Part shown: in pieces, positions 33,521-44,453 of the stretch
Numbering within the stretch: the stretch's first letter is position 1
How the letters are laid out: each line of letters starts with the position of its first letter
Origin: Neoceratodus forsteri
Lineage: Eukaryota; Chordata; Ceratodontiformes; Ceratodontidae
NCBI GenBank assembly: GCA_016271365.2
Contig: JADMNL010000023.1
Span: forward strand, 605,464,501 to 605,528,500
Length of the DNA: 64,000 nt
Reading direction: 5' to 3'
Made by a program: the position numbers and the translations under genes
Notes under the pieces: generated by a model
What the model was told of the DNA's origin: nothing
Seen by the model: the letters and a program-made list of their open reading frames with translations, nothing else
Database searches by the model: none

Positions 33521-34264
33521 TGGTGGGTGGCAGGAGCTGTGAACATACCAACATGGGGATTGGACACCCCAATGTCGGCTTTCTGTGGCTTGTGTGGCGG
33601 ATGGCAGGAGTCACCATTTTTACTGAAATGTTTCACCAGGAAAGGCACATAACGGAGGTGTGCCATCTGCCACTGCAATGACGAGCTTGTCTCCATGACT
33701 CTCTTTGAAACTGCTGTCATTGGTAGCATGCTCGCTGAGTGGGGCTGAAAGATGCACCCACTAAAGTGTCCCCTGCATTGGCCAACACTGACACACCTCT
33801 GCATTTGTGCAACCACCACAAGATGTTGCTTGCGCATGCACGCAACTCAACATAAAAATGATATAAAACAAAAAAGTATACTTGCTGAATGTTTCTCACA
33901 TTGAGTGATATTTTTAATAAAATAGTTCTTCCAGCAACTGTTGAGGAATGCTTGTTCAGAACCAGAATGCATCATTCCAGTCATTCAGCAGTGGCAGAGA
34001 ATGGAATGCTGACAAAAAGAATTCATGCACCATGATGATCAGGCTGTACATGACAGAGTAACAGGGATTAATGTAAGGCTGCATGGATGCTAACAGCCAA
34101 TCAGATTGCAGAATTTCTGCAACCCTTTTTAGTATACAGCCAATCACTTGTCAGTACCTCATGACAAGTTTTAAAACAGCAGTTATTGCTGTGTAGACTA
34201 GGTTGCTGAAACATCTGCAGGCACCTCAATCAGTTGAGGCAAGATGTTGCTCATCTCACCTAAT
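33521..34264. other. unassigned stretch with open minus-strand frame
   Basis: A minus-strand frame (33,837-33,454, 127 codons) has protein-like composition (KRVMETSSSLQWQMAHLRYV) but matches no family I know and runs into the minisatellite. A second minus-strand frame (34,147-33,956) is also unassigned. Possibly terminal exons of an element-encoded gene. Confidence 0.3.
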
Positions 34265-36170
34265 GGACAGGAAATGGAACCACAAACCACACTGGAGTGG
34301 TTTGCAGGCCTCCACCACAGGTTGAGAAAATAAACAGAGTGTCAGTGAAAACCCTCTACAGAAAGGTAGACAACAGGGTTGTGTTGCTGATGTTTGACAC
34401 ACTTACAACTGGTCCTCAGAAATGGTGACAGCGAATAACGTAGCTATCATCGGAAAGCAATCTGTTTTCCAACAATAACCACACAGTGTGGTTTAAGGAG
34501 AAAACAGAGGTACAGTCCAAACACAGACACGTAAGGGTGAAAGAGTCCTGACTTTGCCGAAATGGGATTACACCTCAAGATAATGCTGGCAAAGGTGGTG
34601 GTGGTGGTGGAGGGGTATCAACAGTTGGAAAATCATAAATGGTTCATAGCAAGGGTATCAAGCCTCTGATTAAAGATAGTAAACAATGCAAAAATAAGTG
34701 AAAAAATACAGTGGTTTTCAAAAGAGAGGGGGAGGGGGAAAAGACCATAAAATGAAATGCAGAGGGTAGGAGACAGGGACCTGTATCAGGTAAAACATAA
34801 GGAGGTGATTAATGGAATCCAAGGTGGAGTAAAGGAATGTGCCATATCCCAAGACCTACAGGAAACAATACATGAGTCAACATTGATTCACAGCTCGTAG
34901 ATCTTGTCAAACAAATGTGATAGATGTCTATGACTGAGTAACCATGGTTCTCGATCAGGAAGTGATGGTAGGCATGACCTACACAGCTTTTAGCAAGGCA
35001 TTTGACACCATCCCACACCGGAGGTTAGTAGACAAGTTGGGCAGTATGAAAATGGGACAAAAAAATGTAAAACTGATTAACACATTGGCTGAGCTACAGG
35101 ACACAGAGGGTGGTCAATACCGGGAGAGAGAAGTGATGGGTGTGGTGCCACAGGGATCATTGCTAGGGCCTGCCCTCTTCAATGGTTTCATTAGTGACAT
35201 TTAGCAGAAGATGGGAGTGTAGGTAGACCTATTTGCAGACATAACTGAGATCTGCGATAGGGTGAACAATCAAGACAGGGTGAAAAAATGAGAAAAGACC
35301 TAGAAAAATTGGAGGAATTGACAAGATCATGGCAGCTTAAATTCAATACAAAGGAGTGACAAGTCATGCACTTGGGGCAAAGGAATCCTGGAGAGAAATA
35401 CACAATGGGGGGTGGAGTAAAGAGGGGTAGATACTAATGACTACAAAACTTGAAAAGGACATCAGGGTACTAATAATGGAATTCCTAAAAGTAGCACAGC
35501 AGTATGCAACTGTGGTAGTGAGGGACAGAGGGATTCTGGAGTGGAATAGGGAAAGGCATCACCTGTAGAAAACCAGAGGTGGTGATGCCACTGTACAGAC
35601 AATTGGTGAGTCACCATCTGTAATACTGTGTTCAGTTGTAGATACAAAATCCACAGAAGTACATAGACAAAATGGTGCTGCTCAGAGAAAGGCAACAAAA
35701 ATGGTGATTGAAATGCACCATAAACAATATAAGGATAGAATGAAAGACCACAATATGTATAATCCATAGGCAAGGAGGAAGAGGGTGGGATATGATAGAG
35801 ACATTGAAATACCTCACGGTGATAAACCAGGTACAGGAGTGCAGCATCTTCCAAAAGAAGACATGTGGAATAAGAAGAGGTCACAATATGCGGATGGAGG
35901 GGGATGGATAATCAGGGGTACCATGAGGTAGTACTTTTTCACAGAAAGTGTGGTGGATGCATGGAACAAGTGCCGTGGAGAGGTTGTAGGGGTAAAAGCA
36001 ATAGAATACTTCTAGAATGCTTAAGCTAGACAGAAGGCAACCCTATAACTGTGATAGAAAAGAGAAGCTGCAGACCTATTTGGTTATGCACTTTTACGCA
36101 GATAGGTAGATAGGCAGACTAGGTGGACCAAGCATAGCTTGTCTGCTGTCACGTACTATGTTTGTATGAG
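34265..36170 (+). mobile_element. CR1 LINE, degraded copy
   Basis: Traces of CR1 ORF2 in order: a GVV-R-PPP endonuclease block near 34,300, the SPDFAEMG linker near 34,550, TAFSKAFDTIPHRRLVDKLG near 34,985, VVPQGSLLGPALFNGF near 35,150, a catalytic-box relic VDLFADITEI near 35,225, and the 3' end with GGTGGACCAAGCATAGC then CTATGTTTGTATG at about 36,160. Frames are broken throughout and internal deletions are likely. Confidence 0.85.
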
Positions 36171-36220
36171 CACCATACATCAATATGTGTTAACAAGTAT
36201 ATCACAACTGTCATACATAC

Positions 36221-36394
36221 TGGGATTTCCATCTGAGTCGACATGTGACAAGGTGTTAGGTTGACTTCTTCAAGGTCTGCAGTGTACCCAGAATTCTCAA
36301 GATTGCTGGGTCCTTCATCATCTGTAGTATCCACATCTTTGGCTGCATGAATTTCTTGTGGCTTCACAGGTGATAATCCAAGCTCCTTCAGAAC
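36221..36394 (-). CDS. exon-like segment, 58 codons, phase 0
   Basis: Family unknown. On the minus strand it follows a clean acceptor (TTCTATTTCTTAG) and ends at a GTATGT donor after ATCCCA. It is exactly 174 nt and fully open: starts VLKELGLSPVKPQEIHAAKD, then an acidic Ser/Asn-rich stretch (DTTDDEGPSNLENSG), and ends QMEIP. The frame continues in phase from the upstream exon at 36,604-36,663. It sits in the region between the long inverted arms. It may be part of a transposon gene or of a host gene. Confidence 0.5.
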
Positions 36395-36603
36395 CTAAGA
36401 AATAGAATAATAGATAGGTTACAGTGAATTACAATGTTGTAATTCCATCAAAAGGTTCTAGGGACATAGGTAACCTCGAAAGCAAAGATAAAGAAGTTTC
36501 TATGTTCCCAGAACCTTGACATGGAATTTCAGCTGAGTGATTCACTGTAACCTGTTTGTTATCTTTTGTAATATATGGATGAGAGAAGCTGGCGAGGTCT
36601 TAC

Positions 36604-36663
36604 CTGTTGAAGCATTGTGCAGGCTGACAAGTTGGGTGAGGAATCAGGAAGTAGTAACGTGTT
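36604..36663 (-). CDS. exon-like segment, 20 codons, phase 0
   Basis: 60 nt on the minus strand between a good acceptor (AACTTTTCTCAG) and a strong donor (CAACAG|GTAAGA). It encodes NTLLLPDSSPNLSACTMLQQ in the phase that joins without a break to the exon at 36,221-36,394. The two introns and exons have consistent phases, which is unlikely by chance. A further candidate upstream exon ends at 42,411. Confidence 0.5.
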
Positions 36664-37115
36664 CTGAGAAAAGTTCAACAAGAAAGTGCTGGAAACAGTT
36701 TGTTTAAACATTAACAGGCAAAATTCAGCAAAAGTTCAGCCAAATGTGGAACTGTGAATCATTTTTTTTTCCAAAAAAGAGTCAGTGATTGCAGCAAACA
36801 AATGAGTAACTAAACAGAACAAACTTCTTCTGCCTTCTGTTATGGTTTGTGGCTTTGAGAGAGCCATTGCATTATTTTTTCAAATATGCTGCCGAAAAGT
36901 AAGGTCCCGTTTGCTGACCACACAGCCAGCTTTGAAATAGTCCGTGCTGGCAGTTGAAACAGCCGGCTCACGGTCAGTGTGAGTTGTAAAGTTGCACTTG
37001 TGCTTTCACTTAGGCATGATAATACTATTGTTCCAACCTCTGAATGATAGCATTACGAGATCGGAATGACAGTATTACAGCAGTCGAATTATAATATTAT
37101 TGGGAGTGAAGTGTG

Positions 37116-37128
37116 GTATTATTGGGAT
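37116..37128. repeat. 13-bp target-site duplication of PLE dimer, left
   Basis: GTATTATTGGGAT, identical to 42,254-42,266. Confidence 0.8.
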
Positions 37129-37619
37129 AAAAACCAGAACAAGGCACTGCGTCAGCATGTGGTCTAAAAGCAAAACAAAATGGTTATATTAAATGCATGC
37201 TGAAAATAGAAAATAGAGTTAAAAATCTACGTTTCGACCTTAGGTCTTCTTCAGAAAATATCTAAAAGAGAAAAAAAAAACAAGTTAGTGTAGAGGAGAG
37301 GTAAAATGAGAGAGAGATATATATGTGGTGAAAGAAGAAGGGGAGGCTAAGGAGAAGAAGTTATAAATGGTAAGATTAAGAGAGAATCTGAGAAACAAAA
37401 AGGTGATGATGGGAAAGATAAAGCATAATGGGAGAGAAAGAGCTGGGGAAGTTCCCAGGTGGAGGCTAATTAACAGGGCCTTGTAAGAAGGCTGAAAGGT
37501 GACAAATGTGTGGGAAGGAGACAGAAATGGAGACCTATGGTGAAAATGAAAAATAAATGAGTACAAAAACAAATTGACCTTAGGGAAAAAAAGGGATGGC
37601 TGAAAGATGTTATGGAAAA

Positions 37620-40325
37620 TAAGTCTATCATTTAAACCAGAAGGCTGCTGGGAGCCAAGGCGGATGATCAGCTTGGCTTCCATGTTTTTTCTATGGTCAG
37701 GATCCCGGAAGCCCTGCTGAAGGACACAAACAGAAAGGTCATTGACATTGTGGTCCCTGGAGAGAAAGTGGGATACAATGGGTTTAGCAGTTTCACCATT
37801 CCTGACTGCTCTGTAATGTTCCCTGAAACGGTCAGCAAGACGCCTATTAGTTTCTCCGATGTAAATAGCTGAACACTTCCTGCAAAGAATACAATACACC
37901 ACATTAGTGGAGGTGCATGAGAACTCCTTGGTGATGTGAAAAACACCTGTAGGCCCCCGAATCTCAGTCACACAGGAAATAAATTTGCAGGTGTAGCAGC
38001 GAGCCCTGTTGCAAGGTTTGGTACCTGGGGGGGAGGAACTGTTAGGAGTGGGTAGGCTGCTTTTAACCAGGAGATTCCGGGAGGTTAGGTGGCGGTGTAG
38101 GAGGCAATAGGTGGTTCTGTAAAGGAAGCACCAATGTTAGGATCAGTTTGCAAAATGGGAAAGTTACTAGTGATGATCCTATGAAGAGAAGGTGTGCTCT
38201 GATGGAAAGGAAGAACTAGTGGAATTGCTACTGCTCTTGTGTGACAGTATCCTCCCGGGGTCAAGGTTACGGGCATGTTACTGACCCAGGAGAGTGCTCT
38301 GTCCACTGTGCTTTAGGGTATCCCTGTTGATAAAAAACTATGCATTATTTGGGTCTGCTCAGCAAAATCATCCTCTTCACTGCATAACCTGCGAAGTCTA
38401 AGAAACTGTGAATAAGGCAGGCCATTCTTGACATGTTTAGGATGGAAGGAGCTGTGGAGGAGGAAACTGTGAGAGTCAGTGAGTTTGTAATAGACTGATG
38501 TCTTCAGACCAGTGTTCTGGACTGAGAGCTGGATATCCAGAAAAGGCAGTGTAAGGAGGATACTTCAACAGTGTACTGAAGGGAATGATGGGCCGTGGTG
38601 AACTTGTCAAGGAAGACTTGGAGGGTCTCCCTGGAGCAGGAGGTGGCCCCCACACAGTCATCAATGTAGCGTTTGTAGAGTTCAGGCACAGTCCCTGTGA
38701 ATGAGAGAAAAAAACATTCCTCCACCCAACCCACAAACAGATTAGCAAAGCTGGGACCCATCTTGGTACCCATGGCAACTCCACTGACCTGCTGAAAAAA
38801 ACTGTTATTAAAAGAAAAATCATTGAGTGTAAGAACCAGTTCTGCTAGACAAGTTAGTGTGTGTGTGGGTGGCTGCTGGACTTCCCGCTTGTTCAAGAAA
38901 TGCTGCAAAGCTGTCAGACCATCATCATGGGGTATCACTGTGTAAAGAGATTTGATGTCCATGGTGAAGATGAGCTGATGAGAATCACTGAATCTGAACC
39001 TGTCAAATAACTGGAGAGCATGGTTAGTGTCTTTAACATAGGAGGGCAGGGACTCAACAAGGGGTCTCATGAGGCCATCCAAAAATGCAGAGATGTGGAA
39101 TGTGGGGCAGGAGCAGGCAGACACTATGGGACGACCCGGGTTACCTGTTTTGTGGATTTTGGGAAGAAGATAAAACCTGGATGTCTGGGGATGCTGAACT
39201 ATGAGTCTCTTAGCAGAAGCAGGGAGCTCATTGTTTTCAATAGCAGAGGTGATGGTGGTGGTGACCTCTGTCTGATAGTCAGCAGTGGGGTACTGTGGAA
39301 GAGAAGAATAAAACCTGGTGTCAGAGAGTTGCTGTGTGGCTTCCGTGATGTATAGCTCCTTTTGCCAGACCACAACAGCACCTCCCTTATCAGCTGGTTT
39401 AATAACAATGTCATTCCTACATTGTAGAGATCTGAGGGCTGCAAGCTCACCAGGTGTCAGGTTGGAATGGTTGTGCCTGCAATGAAGATTAAAGTTAATG
39501 GTGTTTTCCATGCATTGGTTAACAAAATAATCAACAGCAGCAAAATGTCCTGGAGGGAGTGTCTATGCACTTCGCTGGGGATTGATGTCATTGATAGTTC
39601 TGGTGATACTGTCATCATCTGTGGGAAGAGGAGTCATATTAGAAAAATGAGCTGCAAGGCATACTCTACGATAAAAGCACTGCAGATCAACTTGAACCTG
39701 GGGTGCATCAAGATATCTGGGTGTGGGCACAAAAGAGAGACCTTTGCTAAGGAGTGATCGCTCATCTTGTGTCAGGGGAAGGTATGGAGGAATACAAAAT
39801 ACCAAATTATTAGGTTGTGTCTGACTCGAGGGCTCATGTTGGTTGTTGATCTGCTGGGTGAGAGACTGGAGTTTTTTCGGATTTGGTATCCTTGAGAAAC
39901 TGAAAGAGAGTGGAGTTAAGATTTTGGATGCAGTGCTTAATAAAAGGAAGGTTATGTGGAGCCGTTCGCTGCAGGAAATCCTTTTGCCTTTGAATGGTTT
40001 TGTCCACAGAGATCAGCTGTGTTTTGATGGAAATAATGGTGTGCATGATAAGTTTCCTAGAGAAAGTTTTCAAAAGCTTGTTAGTAGAGGAAACATGTGT
40101 CTCAGATCCAAATGAACAAGGATGAAATTTCAAACAGAAACCTTTAGGAATAATACCCAGGTGGCGGCATTTAGAAAGAAACTGTAAGTGACTGCAGAGT
40201 TTAGTCTTAGAGCAAATGGCAGAAAATAATTCAAGAGAAGGCTTAGAAATATGAGAAGGGAATGCAGACATAAAAGAAATGAAGGAGCATCGTAGAGAAT
40301 TCAGAACAGATTTCAGATTAGGCAT
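37620..40325 (-). pseudogene. PLE protein, copy A (RT plus GIY-YIG), near full length
   Basis: From an ATG at 40,325 (MPNLKSVLNSL) the pieces in order are: an N-terminal region (40,325-39,834), LPLTQDERSLLSKGLSFVPT (39,805-39,563), the RT (39,511-38,504), and Cys-rich plus GIY-YIG endonuclease (37,971-37,630). RT blocks: DIVIKPADKGGAVVVW, TSRFYLLPKIHKTGNPGRPI, FTMDIKSLYTVIPH, GVAMGTKMGPSFANL and YKRYIDDCVG (catalytic Y-I-D-D). Endonuclease: VVYCILCRKCSAIYIGETNR and H-x-R context. This is the canonical PLE order. Frameshifts near 38,550, 39,540 and 39,820 break the frame. The protein copies the element RNA and cuts target DNA. Confidence 0.9.
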
Positions 40326-40330
40326 AGTGG

Positions 40331-40355
40331 ATGGTGAAGATGAGCTGATGAGAAT
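40331..40355. repeat. 25-bp templated segment at dimer junction
   Basis: Identical to 38,961-38,985 of copy A and lying in the same strand orientation, between the copy A 5' end and the first base of copy B. It looks like a short template jump at the inversion junction. Confidence 0.75.
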
Positions 40356-41823
40356 GGCCTCATGAGAACCCTTGTTGAGTCCCTGCCCTCCTATGTTAGA
40401 GACACTAACCATGCTCTCCAGTTATTTGACAGGTTCAGATTCAGTGACTCTCATCAGCTCATCTTCACCATGGACATCAAATCTCTTTACACAGTGATCC
40501 CCCATGATGATGGTCTGACAGCTTTGCAGCATTTCTTGAACAAGCGGGAAGTCCAGCAGCCACCCACACACACACTCATCTGGCAGAACTGGTTCTTACA
40601 CTCAATGCTTTTTCTTTTAATAACAGTTTTTTTCAGCAGGTCAGTGGAGTTGCCATGAGTACCAAGATGGGTCCCAGCTTTGCTAATCTGTTTGTGGGTT
40701 GGGTGGAGGAACGTTTTTTTCTCTCATTCACAGGGACTGTGCCTGAACTCTACAAACGCTACATTGATGACTGTGTGGGGGACACCTCCTGCTCCAGGGA
40801 GACCCTCCAAGTCTTCCTTGACAAGTTCACCACGGCCCATCCTTCCCTTCAGTACACTGTTGAAGTATCCTCCTCTACACTGCCTTTTCTGGATATCCAG
40901 CTCTCAGGCCAGAACACTGGTCTGAAGACATCAGTCTATTACAAACCCACTGACTCTCACAGTTTCCTCCTCCACAGCTCCTTCCATCCTAAACATGTCA
41001 AGAATGGCCTGCCTTATTCACAGTTTCTTAGACTTCGCAGGTTATGCAGTGAAGAGGATGATTTTGCTGAGCAGACCCAAATAATGCATAGTTTTTTTAT
41101 CAACAGGGGATACCCTAAAAGCACAGTGGACAGAGCACTCTCCCGGGTCAGCAACATGCCCCGTAACCTTGACCCCCGCAGGAGGGATACTGTCACACAA
41201 GAACAATGACGAATTCCACTAGTTCTTCCTTTCCATCAGAGCACACCTTCTCTTCACAGGATCATCACTAGTAACTTTCCCATTTTGCAAACTGACCCTA
41301 ACATTGGTGCTTCCTTTACAGAACCACCTATTGCCTCCTACCGTGCCACCTAACCTACGGAATCTCCTGGTTAAAAAGCAGCCTACCCACTCCTAACAGT
41401 TCCTCCCCAGGTACCAAACCTTGCAACAGGGTTCGCTGCTACACCTGCAAATTTATTTCCAGTGTGACTGAGATCTGGGGCCTACAGGTGTTTTTCACAT
41501 CACCAAGGAGTTCTCATGCACCTCCACTCAATGTGGTGTATTGTATTCTTTGCAGGAAGTGTTCAGCTATTTACATCGGAGAAACTAATAGGCGCCTTGC
41601 TGACTGTTTCAGGGAACATTACAGAGCAGTCAGGAATGGTGAAACTACTAACCCATTGTATCCCACTTTCTCCAGGGACCACAATGTCAATGACCTTTCT
41701 GTTTGTGTCCTTCAGCAGGGCTTCCGGGATCCTGATCATAGAAAAAACATGGAAGCCAAGCTGATCATCCACCTTGGCTCCCAACAGCCTTCTGGTTTAA
41801 ATGATAGACTTATTTTCCACTAA
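40356..41823 (+). pseudogene. PLE protein, copy B, 5'-truncated
   Basis: Starts inside the RT (LMRTLVESLPSYVRDTNHAL) and continues through FTMDIKSLYTVIPH, MSTKMGPSFANLFVGWVEE, the Y-I-D-D box (RYIDDCVGDTS), the long C-terminal part (HSSFHPKHVKNGLPYSQFLR) and, in a shifted frame, VVYCILCRKCSAIYIGETNR of GIY-YIG. Very similar to copy A, with fewer breaks in the RT C-terminus (40,655-41,209 is open) and frameshifts near 40,630, 41,215 and 41,500. The N-terminal third is missing. Confidence 0.9.
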
Positions 41824-42175
41824 CATCTTTCAGCCATCCCTTTTTTTCCCTAAAGTCTATTTGTTTTTGTACTCATTTATTTTTCATTTTCACCATATGT
41901 CTCCATTTCTGTCTCCTTCCCACACATTTGTCACCTTTCAGCCTTCTTACAAGGCCCTGTTAATTAGTCTCCACCTAGGAACTTCCCCAGCTCTCTCTCC
42001 CATTATGCTTTATCTTTCCCATCATCACCTTTTTGTTTCTCAGATTCTCTCTTAATCTTACCATTTATCATTTCTTCTCCCTTAGCCTCCCCCTTGTTCT
42101 TTCACCACATATATATCTCTCTCATTTTACCTCTCCTCTACACTAACTTGTTTTTTCTTCTCTTTTAGATATTTC

Positions 42176-42200
42176 CTGAAGAAGACCTAAGGTCGAAACG
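42176..42200 (+). ncRNA. hammerhead-like core motif in PLE 3' end
   Basis: CTGAAGA, a short stem (GACC / GGTC with loop TAA), then GAAACG. This follows the C-U-G-A-N-G-A ... G-A-A-A order of hammerhead ribozymes, which are known in PLE pseudo-LTRs. One extra A before the stem departs from the ideal core. The inverse copy is at 37,230-37,254. Confidence 0.45.
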
Positions 42201-42253
42201 TAGATTTTTAACTCTATTTTCTATTCTCAGCGTGCATTTAATATAACCATTTT

Positions 42254-42266
42254 GTATTATTGGGAT
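42254..42266. repeat. 13-bp target-site duplication of PLE dimer, right
   Basis: GTATTATTGGGAT, identical to 37,116-37,128. Confidence 0.8.
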
Positions 42267-44049
42267 GCTGTCTATGTATTACGATATTTTTTTTGCATCG
42301 CTTTCAGTAGTATTATTTTACAGATCCACATATTACAAGCCAATAGTACCATAGTATAAAAACACCATTGAGTAATTAGAAAATAACATAAGTTATTAAT
42401 TGACACATACCGAGGTCAACATGCGTTGTTGTCTTCGCCATTCTCTGAACACCTTGCTAGTATTACATACATGCCCTAGTGGTCAACTGCACCAAACCAA
42501 CCTACACCATCATAAGCATGAAACTCTTTCTTTGTTATTGTGCAACCCAACCCCCAAGAAAAGCAGTCTGATATATGAACTCTGGTCGAGCAACGGGCAA
42601 GCACCATGTGGACTACCTGCACCCACAGCCATCACCATCTCAGTGCAGTACTGCTACCGCAATGCTCTGCTGGTCAACAACCCAACCCCATTCCCCCACC
42701 CCCACCCACAGCAGACATTGCCATACCACAGCCAATGCTGGCCACCTTCCACCTCCCTGTACCAGTAAGTGTCACAGTTACCTTGTCCCACTGTGCACAG
42801 ATACCAGCTGAAGTGAAATGAAAGGGGACTGCATACAGAATACAGTCATAAACTGACAGGTGTATGAATAGGTGAGCACTTGCTATACTCAGTACACAGA
42901 TGACTCAGTGTCTATTCATGGTGCACACCTCAGCCACTGCATCACATGCCCACTCATGATGTTGCCAAACTGCCACACAGCCGGAAGCAGAGCTAATGTG
43001 CAAGCTTCTGTTCACATCCACCACACAAAGGAATGTTGTCCATCAGGAGGACTGAACAATGAAAACAGCACAGGCAGGGTTTTGTCCTCCTGTCATAGCC
43101 CTTACAGGTGGTGGTACAACCTGGTATGCATGGAACCAAGAAATGTCACAGCCCCCCCATGAGCTGTCTTATGTGTCAGATGGTATGGCTGTTGTAACAG
43201 TGACACTAAATGCCTGCCAGCAATTGAAGATGTTGTTCTGACACATGCTTGTGTTTGTCAAGTGTGTCCCATCTGGTGAGTACAAGACTGGGACCTTGAT
43301 ATATGGGGCTAGGTAAAGAACTGCTATAGGTTGATAGCAGCCTTCACCAATACACACCAGAGCATTAACAGTTTAGCACACGTATATGCATACTGCATCA
43401 ATTTGGGCAGTGGTGCCAAGACAACGCACATTACAAAATGCAGTAGCGGTATCACAATGAAACCAGCATAGCAGTAATCATTGATTATGTCCAAGTGGTG
43501 GTGACATAACCAGTGTTTTATCATTGAGTACATGATGAAGGGGGCTTGGTAGGCTGTATCAACACCAAGAGATGTTATGCATCACATTCTGTGTTGAATG
43601 GTGGGCACAAGCAGTTCTGCATGTTCAGATGCTGTACCTCATTTGGTACGTAGGATCACTTCACACCATTGCTTCTGTCACAGACCCATTCCATCTATAT
43701 GGGAACTTAATATGGCCTATATATTGGGCGCTTCAGGTACAATGACATGAAACCCCATAGTGATATCATTGCAAAACCAATACAACACATCTGAATAATG
43801 TCTTGCCAAGATCATCAAGCTTACTGTTCTGGTCATAGTACTGTGGACATAGAACAAGTTGAAACATATTTTGCATGTACGTCTTAGACACTGTCCCCTT
43901 TATGACCTCCCTAAAATGAGTGTTGAACCACCCTAACAACCACAATAAGAACTTTCTAACTGTAACCAAACAAAATAATGAAATATATGAATACATAAAA
44001 TAATGGACAAATACCTCAATACGATGCCTTTTCTCAGCTGCTTTATTGG
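42267..44049. other. interior of inverted-arm region, exon-like pieces only
   Basis: A candidate minus-strand exon ends at a CTCG|GTATGT donor (42,411) and reads SKVFREWRRQQRMLTS in phase 0; its upstream limit is unclear. On the plus strand 42,606-42,821 is a Pro-rich frame. A minus-strand acceptor (TTGTTTGGTTACAG) near 43,965 precedes a 60-codon open stretch ending at 43,766. I cannot name a family for any of these. Confidence 0.3.
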
Positions 44050-44338
44050 GGAGGTTCGTTGACTCCTTATGGTGACTGAAAATGTTGGGCACTGCATCCT
44101 TTTTGAGACGTTGTTGTCCAGGATGGAATCCAATACTGGCCAGCAAAGCAGGATATATTTGAAACTGCTCAGGCTTGAACTTATCTGAACACAGTACACT
44201 ATGACTGGTGAGTGACCAATGATCAAGTTTCACCACAGCAATCTACTGCTGCCTACATGGCTTATCAGGTGGAAATCAATAAAAGCTATGACTGCTCAGT
44301 AGGTCATTCTTGCAGCCAAATGCACAGCAGTATGGCAT
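44050..44338 (-). pseudogene. THAP zinc-finger domain, decayed
   Basis: From an ATG at 44,338: MPYCCAFGCKND (Cys pair), then a Phe-Pro block with two stops (TGA where R is usual, TAG where W is usual), LTSHSVLCSDKFKPEQF (second Cys and H-like position) and the hallmark AVPNIF near 44,090. This is the C2CH THAP order: C-x(2-4)-C, F-P, W, C-S-x-H/K-F, A-V-P-x-I-F. THAP domains bind DNA and occur in P- and Kolobok-type transposases and in vertebrate THAP genes. Followed by a possible phase-0 donor (ATTGAG|GTATTT). No transposase core was recognised downstream. Confidence 0.75.
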
Positions 44339-44401
44339 GATTTCAAAGTGACTCCAAAATGATGAGAGGTTACGATGGGTAATATCAAGTTAGTGGCAGA
44401 A

Positions 44402-44402
<1 letters not shown>

Positions 44403-44452
<50 letters not shown>
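44403..44452. repeat. CA microsatellite
   Basis: About 24 uninterrupted CA units. Confidence 0.95.

Positions 44453-44453
<1 letters not shown>

Larger units (their letters stand above)
37129..42253. mobile_element. Penelope-like element, head-to-head inverted dimer
   Basis: Copy A runs on the minus strand from about 40,330 to 37,170; copy B runs on the plus strand from 40,356 to 42,253. Both end with the same 3' sequence carrying CTGAAGAAGACCTAAGGTCG (42,176- and its inverse at 37,230-37,254) and a tail ending AACCATTTTG. One 13-bp TSD flanks the pair, so they integrated as one unit. The left side has 47 extra bp (37,129-37,175) beyond the copy A end. Confidence 0.85.

Noticed and set aside
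32843..33652. A 269-codon plus-strand ORF read as a repeat protein
   Set aside because: It is produced by the 72-bp minisatellite; several frames are open and no flanking start or splice context supports it.
42400..42821. A His/Pro-rich gene on the plus strand
   Set aside because: Three frames are open at once because of CCAC-rich sequence. A donor-like GTAAGT exists at about 42,766 but no upstream partner was found.
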